Of a DNA stretch of 62,776 nt, positions 50,621-59,359 are shown one piece after another (position 1 is the first letter of the stretch; every line of letters starts with the position of its first letter). Position numbers and translations under genes: made by a program. Below the pieces are notes generated by a model, which ran no database searches, was not told the DNA's origin, and was given only the letters and a program-made list of their open reading frames with translations. This DNA comes from JBFXAN01 sp050184225 (lineage in GTDB: Bacteria; Chloroflexota; Dehalococcoidia; CAUJGQ01): the NCBI GenBank assembly GCA_050184225.1, contig JBFXAN010000017.1, forward strand, positions 1 through 62,776, in the 5' to 3' direction.

Positions 50621-50839
50621 ATGGCCTACTACGATATCTGGAACTTGGAAACTGGCAATGCCGTAGCCGAGTATGACTCCGAGGCAGAAGCGCTCGAACT
50701 GATTCGCTGGACCGTCGAGACCTACGGCCGAAATGAAGCGTCATCGTGGGCACTGACCGAAATTGACGAAAGTGGCGAAGAATGCGTCATCGCCGAGGGC
50801 GAAACGCTCATGGATCGAGCATTCGGTGTGCGAACGTAG
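50621..50839 (+). CDS. Conserved hypothetical, second of the pair
   Basis: A 72-aa acidic protein (MAYYDIWNLETGNAVAEYDS; EALELIRWTVETYGRNEASS; EECVIAEGETLMDRAFG). Two or three strands and a helix. Size, order and context would suit a toxin-antitoxin-like module with 50278, but no known toxin fold is visible. Confidence 0.58.
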   Translation: MAYYDIWNLETGNAVAEYDSEAEALELIRWTVETYGRNEASSWALTEIDESGEECVIAEGETLMDRAFGVRT

Positions 50840-50966
50840 TGCCGCGAACGGGTAGTCTACCGCTAAACGTTCCCAAGCATAATGATCACCATAGTCTTGA
50901 TTGATACGGCGTGGGCCTAACTGGTAGTACGCATTCCTAGATTATGATCGGGAACCGTTTGATTTT

Positions 50967-52679
50967 ATGACGACATATGAGTTGCCACTGATGAACGCCG
51001 AGGCACTCGGCGCTTGGCTAGCCACCCGCGGAGCAATCTGGCAGTTTACTCTACTTTCGCCTGATGAACTGTCGAGATTCACGTCCGACCGCGCAGTCCG
51101 ATTCGGGAGTAGAGAAATCGAGCAACTCTGGCAGATCGGCATGCTGCGCGCTGATCTAATTAGAAGCCACCGAAAGCTCCGGCGTGTTGGATTGAAACCC
51201 ACTGGGATCGACGATCAGGGTCGGTACGTCTATTTAGATATGCGTCCGCGCAACCGACGCCGGAAGGGGTGGATCGATGCAGCGGCGAGCCTCAGGTCGT
51301 TGCCGGATGGTGTGGAACTGCTGTTCCATCCCTTTCGCTTCTACGTGCTTCTGCAAATTCAGCGCATGCTAGATCTTGGCGTCAGCCCCATGCAGCCACT
51401 GATCGGCATCGAGCGTATGCCGAAGCTTGTCGATCGGGTCGTTTCCTCTCTCAATCGCAGACTAGGGACAAGCAGCTTCACCCGCGTCCAGGAGTGGAAT
51501 GATGAAGCCGCGCTCGCCATCGCTACCGAACCGTGCGAGTACGAGCGGATCTTCGGGATGAGGCGCCGTCCCTGGAATGTTGAGGAGGACGAGCAAAAGC
51601 AACTACTGGTTGTGCATCGTGCTGATCTGAGTGTTCACTTTCGGGCGACTGGGCTCGAATGCATAGTTGAACTGCACAAGAAACTCTGCTTCGCTGCCGC
51701 AAGCCTTGACCGGAATGCAGCGGTGCAAACAATGCTCAGGTTCTCGTCCCTTGATCGTCGGATGTCAATCAAGGGACATCTTGGCGGCGCCATGCTGATT
51801 CGGACGATGGCCGAGACACTTCGACGGTTTGCTGAGGAGGTATTTTCGACTGAGTTTCCAGAGGAAGATGAGATCGGTTTTGGTCAGTGGACCGCAGGCA
51901 TGCGAGAGCAGTTATTCGGTGCCCACCGCCTTGTGGATGGCGGTCGAGCCGTCCGAAACGAGTTCCTTCGTCAGTGGGGATTAGATCAGGGCGTGCGTAC
52001 CAGGTGGTACGTAGCGGGAAAGACCGAGTTCGGCGCACTGTCAAAGGTCTTCGGCGGAGATCAACCTACAGGGATCGAGATTATCAACCTACACGGAGCG
52101 GTTGCGCAACGCGGAGGGCGCGGCGTGGCTTTCAGCGAGAACCTGCGACTCGACTTGAACGCTGGTATCTTCAGTCTCGTGTCCATTGATGGAGATGTGT
52201 CCGATAACCTGAGGGTCGTACGGGCGGCGGCACAGCGGGATGAGGTTTGCGGACAATTCTACATCGCCCAACCTGACTTCGAGTTTGCGAATTTTACCTT
52301 TGATGAATTGGAGCAGGTTCTATGGCAGGTGGCCATTGAAAATGGGGCCATGATGGAAGAGCATGCGGTGCTTCACGATGCGCTGGAGGGTATCGCTGAT
52401 AGCACGCGGCTCTTCAATGCCGCAAAGCGCGCCCTGCCAGTACTCCGGCACGTCAGCAAGAGCGAGGATTGGGGTGCTCGCTTGATAGCATTTGCCCTCG
52501 CTCATCCGGAGCTACCGGATGGCGCCACACGACCAGTTGTCGAGTCAATCCGCATCGCTGTGCGGGGCAATTCGGCAAGCTACCGATGGACGCGCCTGCA
52601 CAAGAAAGTCAATCCAGTGACCGGTATGCTTGAGGACCGTGAGGATCTGGAGGTGAAGTCAAATAGTCAGCAACGCTAG
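50967..52679 (+). CDS. Large protein of unknown function with a TOPRIM-like C-terminal region
   Basis: A 570-aa protein whose N-terminal ~330 residues I do not recognise. From ~350 the order of motifs is YVAGKTEFGALSKVF (Glu354), GIEIINLHGAV, SLVSIDGDVSDN (Asp408, Asp410), then FYIAQPDFEFANFTFDELEQ. Glu on a first strand followed by DxD on a later strand is the TOPRIM pattern seen in topoisomerases, primases and OLD-family nucleases, though there is no ABC ATPase part here. GC is clearly lower than in the flanking genes (about 50-55% by eye), with VapBC next door. A nuclease, possibly defence-related, is an inference. Confidence 0.65.
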   Translation: MTTYELPLMNAEALGAWLATRGAIWQFTLLSPDELSRFTSDRAVRFGSREIEQLWQIGMLRADLIRSHRKLRRVGLKPTGIDDQGRYVYLDMRPRNRRRKGWIDAAASLRSLPDGVELLFHPFRFYVLLQIQRMLDLGVSPMQPLIGIERMPKLVDRVVSSLNRRLGTSSFTRVQEWNDEAALAIATEPCEYERIFGMRRRPWNVEEDEQKQLLVVHRADLSVHFRATGLECIVELHKKLCFAAASLDRNAAVQTMLRFSSLDRRMSIKGHLGGAMLIRTMAETLRRFAEEVFSTEFPEEDEIGFGQWTAGMREQLFGAHRLVDGGRAVRNEFLRQWGLDQGVRTRWYVAGKTEFGALSKVFGGDQPTGIEIINLHGAVAQRGGRGVAFSENLRLDLNAGIFSLVSIDGDVSDNLRVVRAAAQRDEVCGQFYIAQPDFEFANFTFDELEQVLWQVAIENGAMMEEHAVLHDALEGIADSTRLFNAAKRALPVLRHVSKSEDWGARLIAFALAHPELPDGATRPVVESIRIAVRGNSASYRWTRLHKKVNPVTGMLEDREDLEVKSNSQQR

Positions 52680-52688
52680 ACGATGCCA

Positions 52689-53006
52689 TCAATCCTGAGG
52701 CGTCTTTGGTGCGAATGGCACAGGTCCGTTTCCCAGGATCTCGGCGCTTTCCCGCGCCCCGTACTCGCCGTATTTGTATGAGTGGCGACTTACCATTACT
52801 CGGCCTACTTCCCCTGTGCGTAGTCGAATTGCAAGCTCATTCTCGAGATGAAAGAGAAAAGACGAGCGATGTAACGGGCGGAGATTCCCGCCCCAACTCT
52901 GTAGGCCGAACTCGTCTACGGCTATCCAAAATTCGGCATCAGCTTCGCCTAAGAGCGTCCCATCGGAGCCAGGAACCTCGACGACTTCCGTCTTTCCACC
53001 GAGCAT
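52689..53006 (-). CDS. Hypothetical protein in the low-GC island
   Basis: A 105-aa protein (MLGGKTEVVEVPGSDGTLLG; EFWIAVDEFGLQSWGGNLRP; FHLENELAIRLRTGEVGRVM), beta-rich. AGGAG lies 11 bases before the ATG. Convergent with the TOPRIM-like gene, 9 bases apart. No family recognised. Confidence 0.5.
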   Translation of the reverse strand: MLGGKTEVVEVPGSDGTLLGEADAEFWIAVDEFGLQSWGGNLRPLHRSSFLFHLENELAIRLRTGEVGRVMVSRHSYKYGEYGARESAEILGNGPVPFAPKTPQD

Positions 53007-53275
53007 GGGGACATCCTGCTCCTAACCGGGGTCAAGAACCTCGCAGCATTTAGCGGTTGAACTCATTGTCAGGCGGTCATCTCCACGGAAACAAGACGTG
53101 CGGCCGCTGTACAAAGAGCGTGGTCCTGTTCCTCATGGATCGAGATGCGTCTTGCACAAAGGTCTACCCGAATCTGTCTGCCGTATAGATCGGCACGCCA
53201 CGCGCCTGTGCGCCCTGTTGTGCACTCTGCAATGGGATATACTATGTGCGATATAGCCTCAATGAGGACGAACCC

Positions 53276-53566
53276 ATGGTATCCGAGATGGTCCGTGCCC
53301 ATGTTGTCATCCCGCGAGAGCTGCTCGAAGAGATCGACAGCCGCGTCGGCCAGCGGAGGCGAAGCGACTTTGTCACCGAGGCGCTCCGCGAAAAGCTGAT
53401 GCGGGAGCGACAACGAGAGGCGCTCCGTGTGTCCGCCGGTGTGCTCGATCTCGCGGACTATCCCCAGTGGGAGACGCCCGAGAAGGTATCGGCCTGGGTC
53501 CGAGAGCAACGCGAACAAGACACGAAGAGCCTCCTCCGAAAGTGGGGAGGACAACTGCCCGAATGA
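53276..53566 (+). CDS. Ribbon-helix-helix antitoxin (VapB-type)
   Basis: A 96-aa antitoxin with an N-terminal RHH domain (VRAHVVIPRELLEEIDSRVG, RRRSDFVTEALREKLMRER) and a C-terminal helix-rich tail (WETPEKVSAWVREQREQDT) that should wrap the toxin. The stop overlaps the toxin's ATG by 4 bases (ATGA). A TATACT -10 element is at 53238 with a weak -35. A GTG start at 53246 is also possible. Confidence 0.85.
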   Translation: MVSEMVRAHVVIPRELLEEIDSRVGQRRRSDFVTEALREKLMRERQREALRVSAGVLDLADYPQWETPEKVSAWVREQREQDTKSLLRKWGGQLPE

Positions 53567-53970
53567 CCTATCATCTTCTCGATACCGACAGCCTCATCGA
53601 TTACCTCGCCGGTCGGCCGGATACGATCGCCCTCCTGCAGCAGCTCGATGTGCAGGGTGATACGCTCTGCGCTTGCGACGTCGTCATCGCCGAGGTCTAC
53701 TCAGGCCTGCTCCAACGTGACTGGTCCCGTGGCCAAGCATTTCTTGCCGGCATGACATTCCTGACGACGACCCCGGCAATGGCCCAGCAGGCCGGCGAGT
53801 GGCGATTCTCCTTCGCACGTCGCGGTATCTCTTTGCCGACAACCGACTGCCTGATCGCCGCTACCGCCCATGGCCACCAAGCGATCGTCGTAACCGGAAA
53901 CGTGAAGGACTTCCCGATGCAAGAAGTACGGCTGCTCTCGACGCGAACGCCGCGTTCTGGCCGAAACTGA
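53563..53970 (+). CDS. vapC: PIN-domain toxin (VapC-type ribonuclease)
   Basis: A 135-aa PIN nuclease. The acidic site is visible: LLDTDSLIDYL at the N-terminus, VIAEVYSGL (Glu), and TTDCLIAATA (Asp). VapC toxins cut tRNA or rRNA. Its RHH antitoxin overlaps it upstream, so this is a complete type II pair at the edge of the low-GC island. Confidence 0.88.
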   Translation: MTYHLLDTDSLIDYLAGRPDTIALLQQLDVQGDTLCACDVVIAEVYSGLLQRDWSRGQAFLAGMTFLTTTPAMAQQAGEWRFSFARRGISLPTTDCLIAATAHGHQAIVVTGNVKDFPMQEVRLLSTRTPRSGRN

Positions 53971-53977
53971 TTACTCC

Positions 53978-54502
53978 GTGTACGACCACCACGCGATCAT
54001 CGTCATCACCGGCATCCAGGCCGCCGGCAAGTCAACCGTCGCCCGCCTGCTCGCCGAACGCTTCCCCCGCGGCGTCCACATCGAAGCCGACGCGCTCCAG
54101 CGCATGATCGTCGCCGGCGCCGACTGGGTCGATCAGCCCGGCCCGCCCCACGGCGAAGCCGAACGCCAGCTCCGCCTCCGCCTCACCCACATGGCCCTGC
54201 TCGCCCGCTCCTTCTTCGACGCCGGCTTCACCGTCGTCCTCGACGACATCATCCTCGGCGACCGCTATCACCACCTCGTCGCCGGCCTGCACGGCTACCC
54301 CTTCTCCCTCATCGTCCTCGCCCCAGTCCTCGCCACCGTCCGGCAACGCGACCGCGACCGCCCCAAACGCACCCTCGGCGACGCCTGGGCCTCATACCTC
54401 GACACCGAACTCCACGCCACCATGCGCGACACCGGCATCTGGATCGACAACACAAACCAAACGCCCGATGAAACCGTAAACGCGATCATCCGGCGCCTCT
54501 AG
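53978..54502 (+). CDS. P-loop kinase/phosphotransferase (AAA, chloramphenicol-phosphotransferase-like)
   Basis: A 174-aa nucleotide-binding protein with Walker A GIQAAGKST (residues ~11-19), a lid helix (RLLAERFPRGVHIEADALQR) and a Walker B-like VVLDDIILG. Similar small kinases phosphorylate chloramphenicol or other small molecules. It starts with GTG 7 bases after vapC. GC rises again from here. A family E repeat follows. Confidence 0.78.
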   Translation: MYDHHAIIVITGIQAAGKSTVARLLAERFPRGVHIEADALQRMIVAGADWVDQPGPPHGEAERQLRLRLTHMALLARSFFDAGFTVVLDDIILGDRYHHLVAGLHGYPFSLIVLAPVLATVRQRDRDRPKRTLGDAWASYLDTELHATMRDTGIWIDNTNQTPDETVNAIIRRL

Positions 54503-54519
54503 CCCGCCCTCGAATAGCT

Positions 54520-54583
54520 CACCACCAAGACACCAAGACACCAAGACAATTTGAAACTTGGCGCCTTGGCGTCTTGGTGGTTC
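54520..54583. repeat. Family E inverted repeat (copy E2)
   Basis: ACCACCAAGACACCAAGACA on the left, CTTGGCGCCTTGGCGTCTTG on the right. The left arm holds three CACCAAGA-type direct units, so the element is both tandem and inverted. It lies between convergent genes. Confidence 0.75.
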
Positions 54584-54593
54584 CGTATCCCGG

Positions 54594-55754
54594 CTACCCC
54601 ACCGGATCGAGCCCCAACGCCGCCCGCCCCGTGAACCGATGCTGCCGCTTCGCCTGCAACGGATGGAACTGCGCCGCGTGGATGTCCCGCACCAGCCGCT
54701 CCAACCCCACCTCTCGGAAGATGCCGCCGCCGCCGACCACCTCCAACGCCTTCTCCACGGCCTGCGTCAGCGCCTCCACCGCGATCGTCTTCCGCATCAG
54801 CATCGCGTTCGTCGTCGCCGTCCCCGGCACAAACCCATACTCCGCGTTCAGGTCGATCGTCGCCTGGATCGCCATCTGCCCGGTCGCCAGCGCGTTCTCC
54901 ATCTCCCCGACCAGATACCAGACGTTCGGATCATCGCGCTTCTTCGCCACCCGCTCCAGCGCTAGATCCCGCGCCGCCTCCGCCACACCGACATACACCG
55001 ACATCACGATCGGCAGCGCCACCGCCGTCACAACATCCAGAAACGGCACCCACGCCCCCTTCGGCCGTCGCGATGCGACCGCGCCCTCCGGCACGAACAC
55101 GCCATCGAGCATGATGTCGTTCGACCCCGACGCCCGCATCGCCATCGTCCGCCAGTTGTCCAGCACGGTGATCCCCTCGCTCCGCATCGGCGCCGAGAAA
55201 TGCAGCACCGTCGGCCCCTCGGCCGGATCGTCGTACAGCGCGCTCGTCAGCAGCAGGTCCCCCCCCGGCGAACCGCTGCCAAAATGCTTGCGGGCCGTCA
55301 CGCGGAAGCCGCCGTCCACCCGTTCCGCCGTGCCGCTCGACTCCAGCCAGTCTGACGCGCTCGTCGTCACCAGCACAAGCTGCTCTGCCGCGATCCGTTC
55401 GAGCAGCGGCCCAACCGGCGCTCCCTGCCGCCACAGCCAGACCTGCGTCGCGACCAGGTGCATGTGCATCGACAGCGACAGCGCCGTCGCGCTGCAGTGC
55501 CGTCCCAACTCGCGCAGCATCCCGCACACCTCGGCGTACGCCGCCCCGCCGCCGCCCAGTTCCACCGGGATCGCCGCCGAGAACACCCGCCGCTCCTTTA
55601 GCTCGCGATAGTTCTCGACCGGGAACGAATCGTTCGCATCATACGCCGCCGCCCGCGACGCGAACGCTGGCCCCAGCTCCCGCGCCACCACCACCCAATC
55701 CGTCTGTGGGTCCGGCTGTGAGACAGTGGAACCCGTTGCAATTGTGCTCGTCAT
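54594..55754 (-). CDS. Acyl-CoA dehydrogenase-family flavoprotein
   Basis: A 386-aa ACD-fold protein with the N-terminal helical domain (FPVENYRELKERRVFSAAIP), the central FAD barrel (FRVTARKHFGSGSPGGDLLL, MRASGSNDIMLDGVFVPEGA) and the C-terminal four-helix domain. The catalytic Glu region of classical ACDs is not obvious, so a flavin monooxygenase of the HpaB-C/HsaA-like branch, or a DszC type, is as likely. AGGAG precedes the ATG at 55754; the open frame extends to 55826. Confidence 0.85.
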   Translation of the reverse strand: MTSTIATGSTVSQPDPQTDWVVVARELGPAFASRAAAYDANDSFPVENYRELKERRVFSAAIPVELGGGGAAYAEVCGMLRELGRHCSATALSLSMHMHLVATQVWLWRQGAPVGPLLERIAAEQLVLVTTSASDWLESSGTAERVDGGFRVTARKHFGSGSPGGDLLLTSALYDDPAEGPTVLHFSAPMRSEGITVLDNWRTMAMRASGSNDIMLDGVFVPEGAVASRRPKGAWVPFLDVVTAVALPIVMSVYVGVAEAARDLALERVAKKRDDPNVWYLVGEMENALATGQMAIQATIDLNAEYGFVPGTATTNAMLMRKTIAVEALTQAVEKALEVVGGGGIFREVGLERLVRDIHAAQFHPLQAKRQHRFTGRAALGLDPVG

Positions 55755-55846
55755 CGTGAAGCTCCTATCAGAACGACATACCCCAACGCCCCCGACGCCC
55801 GCCGCCGGGATGCATGCTTTGATCACGTGTCCGAGGAAAATCGCCG

Positions 55847-56713
55847 CTACCGAAAGAGATCGGCGTAGTCGCGGGCGAACTCGGCGAAGCCGCGCGGCTC
55901 GCGCCCGGTCAGCCGCCGCACCGCATCAGTGGGCTGTTCCTGCACATGCCCGCCCCGCCGATAGATCGCGAACGCCGTCACCAGGCTGTCCACCAGCCAG
56001 TCCGGCATCCCCGCCTCGAGCATCCCCGCCCGCGCCGCCTCATCCGAGAGATGCACGAACGCGATCGGCCGTCCGGTCGCGGCAGAGAGGTGCTCCGCGA
56101 TCTCCGCATACGTCAGCGCCTCGGGGCCGGTAAGCAGGTACGTCTGCCCGAGGTGCTCCGCCTCGGTGAGCGCGACGGCGGCCACCGCCGCCACATCCCG
56201 CGGGTCGATCATCGCGATCCGCGAGTCTCCCGCCGGCGCAACGAGCGCCCCGGTTGCCTTGATCGCCGCCGCATCACCGATCAGGTTCGACATGAAGAAG
56301 CACGGCTGCAGGATGACGAACGGCACACCGGACGCCCGCATGTATCGCTCGATCTGCCCCTGCCAATCGATGAACCCCGACGGCGACCCAACCTCCGCCC
56401 CCGCCGCCGACAGCTCGACCACACACCGCACCCCGGCCGTCGCCGCCGCATCGATCACGTTCTGCTCGTGCCCGATCTTCCACGGCCCATCCCCGGACGT
56501 CAGAAAGACCGACTCAATCCCATGCATCGCCCGACAGATCGAGAGCGGATCGGCCAGATCCCCCTGCGCCAATTCAACCCCCGGCCCAAGGACGCCGCCC
56601 GCACGCCCCGGATCGCGCACAAAGGCACGCACCGGCACCCCCCGACCGCGTAGCTCCGCCACCACCTTCGACCCCACATTCCCCGTCGCCCCAGTCACCA
56701 GCATCGTCCCCAC
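55847..56713 (-). CDS. NmrA-like NAD(P)-binding protein, probable independent start inside the fused frame
   Basis: A 288-aa protein if begun at GTG 56713 (VGTMLVTGATGNVGSKVVAE). AAGGAGG sits 8 bases upstream of this GTG, inside the longer frame, which is strong evidence for separate translation. The Rossmann motif TGATGNVG is followed by RAFVRDP and a C-terminal substrate domain as in NmrA/QOR2-type redox sensors and quinone reductases. It has no SDR-type YxxxK. Neighbouring LuxR control would make sense of the linkage. Confidence 0.8.
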   Translation of the reverse strand: MGTMLVTGATGNVGSKVVAELRGRGVPVRAFVRDPGRAGGVLGPGVELAQGDLADPLSICRAMHGIESVFLTSGDGPWKIGHEQNVIDAAATAGVRCVVELSAAGAEVGSPSGFIDWQGQIERYMRASGVPFVILQPCFFMSNLIGDAAAIKATGALVAPAGDSRIAMIDPRDVAAVAAVALTEAEHLGQTYLLTGPEALTYAEIAEHLSAATGRPIAFVHLSDEAARAGMLEAGMPDWLVDSLVTAFAIYRRGGHVQEQPTDAVRRLTGREPRGFAEFARDYADLFR

Positions 56714-59359
56714 AGCCCACGCCTCCTTCCCATCCCATCTCCGACCGCCCGGCCGATGTCCGACACGCACGCCGCGCCCGCACACCACACCAGCCCCAAC
56801 ACTGACGCGAGTGTACGAACCGGCTCTACGCCCGCCATCCAAGAAACCTGGGATCTTCTGCTGGTCGACGAGTGGGTCGTTGGAGAGCCAGGGTGAGGGA
56901 ATTCCCTCCGACCGTCGAATTGTCAGCCCCGCCGGCCCACACCCCCCACCCCACACCCCACCTGACGGGAGATGGGTCGGGGGTGAGGGCCCTTCCCCCC
57001 ACACCAACCCCCCTCCCAGCGCCAACGCCCCCGCCTCCGCCCGATTGCGCACGCCCAACTTCCCGTAGATGTGCGTCAGATGGCGATCGACGGTGGAAAC
57101 GGCGACGACCAATTCACCCGCGATCTCCTTCGTCGTCCGGCCGGCCGCCAGCAGCCGCAGCACCTGCATCTCGGCCGGCGTCAGTCCGGCAGCGGCGCCG
57201 TTGCCTCGAGTCGCCGCCTCCCGCACCGGCGGCGCCACCCCCGGTTCGACCTCGACGGCGAACGCCTCGGCGACGCCCTCCTCGACCGACATCGCCCGGC
57301 CCGCCGACCACGCCGCCGCGTACACCGGCTCGTCGAGCGCCCGCCTCGCTGCCTCCAGCGCCTCGTCGATCAGCTGCTCGGCAAACGGCAGCGTCAGCGC
57401 GTGATACGGCTCGCTCCACGCCACCGTCGCGCCGGCCAGCCGCACCGCCCGCTCCGGCTGTCCGTTCGCGGCCGCCAGTCCGGAGAAACAGGCGAGGATC
57501 ATGCTCATGTGCCAGCCAACGCCGAGCCGTTGCATGATCGACAGCGCCTCCCGATACCGCTCCCGCGCCAGCCGGTGGTCCCCCTCGCGGAAGGCGACGA
57601 TCCCCAGCAGATCGACCAGGATACCGATCCCCTCCTCGTACCCCAGTTCCCGCCGGATCGCGAGGCTCCGCTCATACCGCACCCGCGCCGTCGGATAGTC
57701 GCCCGCGATAAACGCCGCCAGCCCCAGCAGATGCAGCGCCCACGCGATCAACCAGCGGTCCTCGATCGCTTCGGCGATCGCCAGACTCTCATCCCCAAGC
57801 GCCGCCGCCCGCTGCGGATCGTTCTCGAAGTACGCGATCCGGCCCAGCACATGCAACACCCACGCCTCGGTCCAGCGGTCGGAACGCTCCCGCGCGATCG
57901 ACAGGCTTTCGTCGAGCATCGCCCGCGCCGGTCCCGAATCGCGCTGATGATGCGCCAGCCAGCCCACGCCGTGCAGCGCCTTCATCCGCGCCGCCGTCCG
58001 CTCCTTCGTCAGCGCCAGCGCCCGCGCCGGCCACCGCCGCCCCTCCTCATAGGACGCCCGCATCCACCAGAACCACGCCAGCGCGCCGCACAGCCGCAGC
58101 GCCGCGTCGCCGCCCCGGCTCAAACCCCACTCCAGCGCGCTCCGCAGATTATCGTGTTCGGCATCCAGCCGCGCCATCCAGGCCGGCTGCTCGGCGCCGC
58201 GGAGGTACGGCTCCACCTCCTCCGACAGCGCGACAAAGTAGGCCAGGTGACGGTCGCGCGTCCGCTCGGCTTCGCCCGCCTCCTGCAATCGCTCCTCCGC
58301 GTACTGCCGGATCGTCTCCAGCATCCGGTAGCGGACCGCTCCCCGTTCCTCTTCGCCGATCACCAGCGACTTGTCCACCAGTTGCGCGAGCAGCTCGAGC
58401 ACCGCATGGACCTGAATCCCGTCGCCGGCCGCCACGGCCTCCGCCGCCTCGAAGCTCCAGCCGCCCGCGAACACCGACAGCCGCCGCAACAGCACCCGCT
58501 CCGGCTCCGACAGCAGGTGATGGCTCCAGTCAACCATCGCCCGCAGTGTCTGGTGACGGGGCATCGCCGTACGCCGGCCGCCTGCCAGCAGCCGGAACCG
58601 ATCGTCCAGCCGTCCCACGATCTGCGCCGCCGAGAAAACCTTGACCCGCGCCGCCGCCAGTTCGATCGCCAGCGGGATGCCGTCCAGCCGGCGGCAGATC
58701 TCCGCCACCGCCGCCGCGTTCTCCTCCGTCACCGCGAAGGCCGGCTGCATCAAGCGCGCCCGATCTCGGAAAAGTTGCACCGCCTCGTACTGATCCAGCC
58801 CGCCGAGGGTGCGTTCACCCAACGCCGGCGCCGGCGGTACGGCCAACGACGGCACGCGCCACGTCGTCTCCCCCTCGCTGCCCAGCGCCTCCCGGCTCGT
58901 CGCCAGAATCCGCAGGTCCGGACACCGCTGCAACAGTGCGTCGACCACCAGCGCCACCGCCGCCACCAGATGCTCGCAGTTGTCCAGCACGATCAGGGCC
59001 GATTTGCTCTTCAAGGTGTCGACGAGGCTGTCGATCACGGCGCGCCCCGGCACCTCCCGCACGCCGAGTGTCGCCGCCACTGCCTGCGCCACCAGCGCTG
59101 AGTCCCCCAGCGCCGCCAGCTCGACCAGCCACACACCATCCGGGTAGGGAGGAGTCTCCGTGTCGCCTTCGGCGAGTCCCGCTGCCACCTGCAGCGCCAG
59201 CCGTGTCTTGCCACAGCCACCCGCCCCGGTCAGCGTCAGCAGACGGGTTGTCGAGAGCAGCCGTCGAACCTCGACAACCTCCCGCTCCCGCCCGACGAAG
59301 CTGGTCAACTGCAGCGCCAGGTTGGAGGGAGATCCCGAATGCTGAAGCACGGTAGACAT
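55847..59359 (-). CDS. LuxR/NB-ARC transcriptional regulator read through into an NmrA-like protein
   Basis: A continuous 1170-codon frame. Residues 1-~350 are an NB-ARC ATPase (P-loop GAGGCGKTRLAL, LIVLDNCEHLV, ILATSREALG); ~370-700 are TPR-like helical repeats; ~720-776 are a LuxR HTH (GLTPAEMQVLRLLAAGRTTK, HLTHIYGKLGVRNRAEAG). About 105 residues of Gly/Pro/Arg-rich, repeat-derived linker follow, then an NAD(P)-binding NmrA-type domain (TGATGNVG) from ~885. Regulators of this type normally stop right after the HTH. The linker DNA is family-C-related and lacks stops, so this is probably two genes whose stop was lost. Confidence 0.8.
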   Translation of the reverse strand: MSTVLQHSGSPSNLALQLTSFVGREREVVEVRRLLSTTRLLTLTGAGGCGKTRLALQVAAGLAEGDTETPPYPDGVWLVELAALGDSALVAQAVAATLGVREVPGRAVIDSLVDTLKSKSALIVLDNCEHLVAAVALVVDALLQRCPDLRILATSREALGSEGETTWRVPSLAVPPAPALGERTLGGLDQYEAVQLFRDRARLMQPAFAVTEENAAAVAEICRRLDGIPLAIELAAARVKVFSAAQIVGRLDDRFRLLAGGRRTAMPRHQTLRAMVDWSHHLLSEPERVLLRRLSVFAGGWSFEAAEAVAAGDGIQVHAVLELLAQLVDKSLVIGEEERGAVRYRMLETIRQYAEERLQEAGEAERTRDRHLAYFVALSEEVEPYLRGAEQPAWMARLDAEHDNLRSALEWGLSRGGDAALRLCGALAWFWWMRASYEEGRRWPARALALTKERTAARMKALHGVGWLAHHQRDSGPARAMLDESLSIARERSDRWTEAWVLHVLGRIAYFENDPQRAAALGDESLAIAEAIEDRWLIAWALHLLGLAAFIAGDYPTARVRYERSLAIRRELGYEEGIGILVDLLGIVAFREGDHRLARERYREALSIMQRLGVGWHMSMILACFSGLAAANGQPERAVRLAGATVAWSEPYHALTLPFAEQLIDEALEAARRALDEPVYAAAWSAGRAMSVEEGVAEAFAVEVEPGVAPPVREAATRGNGAAAGLTPAEMQVLRLLAAGRTTKEIAGELVVAVSTVDRHLTHIYGKLGVRNRAEAGALALGGGLVWGEGPSPPTHLPSGGVWGGGCGPAGLTIRRSEGIPSPWLSNDPLVDQQKIPGFLDGGRRAGSYTRVSVGAGVVCGRGVRVGHRPGGRRWDGKEAWAVGTMLVTGATGNVGSKVVAELRGRGVPVRAFVRDPGRAGGVLGPGVELAQGDLADPLSICRAMHGIESVFLTSGDGPWKIGHEQNVIDAAATAGVRCVVELSAAGAEVGSPSGFIDWQGQIERYMRASGVPFVILQPCFFMSNLIGDAAAIKATGALVAPAGDSRIAMIDPRDVAAVAAVALTEAEHLGQTYLLTGPEALTYAEIAEHLSAATGRPIAFVHLSDEAARAGMLEAGMPDWLVDSLVTAFAIYRRGGHVQEQPTDAVRRLTGREPRGFAEFARDYADLFR
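56937..57013. repeat. Family C-related repeat at the LuxR-NmrA junction (copy C3)
   Basis: A G/C-homopolymer-rich segment, CCCCACCTGACGGGAGATGG then GTCGGGGGTGAGGGCCCTTC, resembling 38385-38425 more than C1. It begins within about 20 bases of the end of the LuxR HTH coding and is stop-free in that frame. Confidence 0.5.

Noticed and set aside
53069..53554. 161-codon minus-strand frame over the VapB gene
   Set aside because: It is antisense to a clear RHH antitoxin that overlaps vapC by ATGA; the minus-strand translation has no recognisable features.
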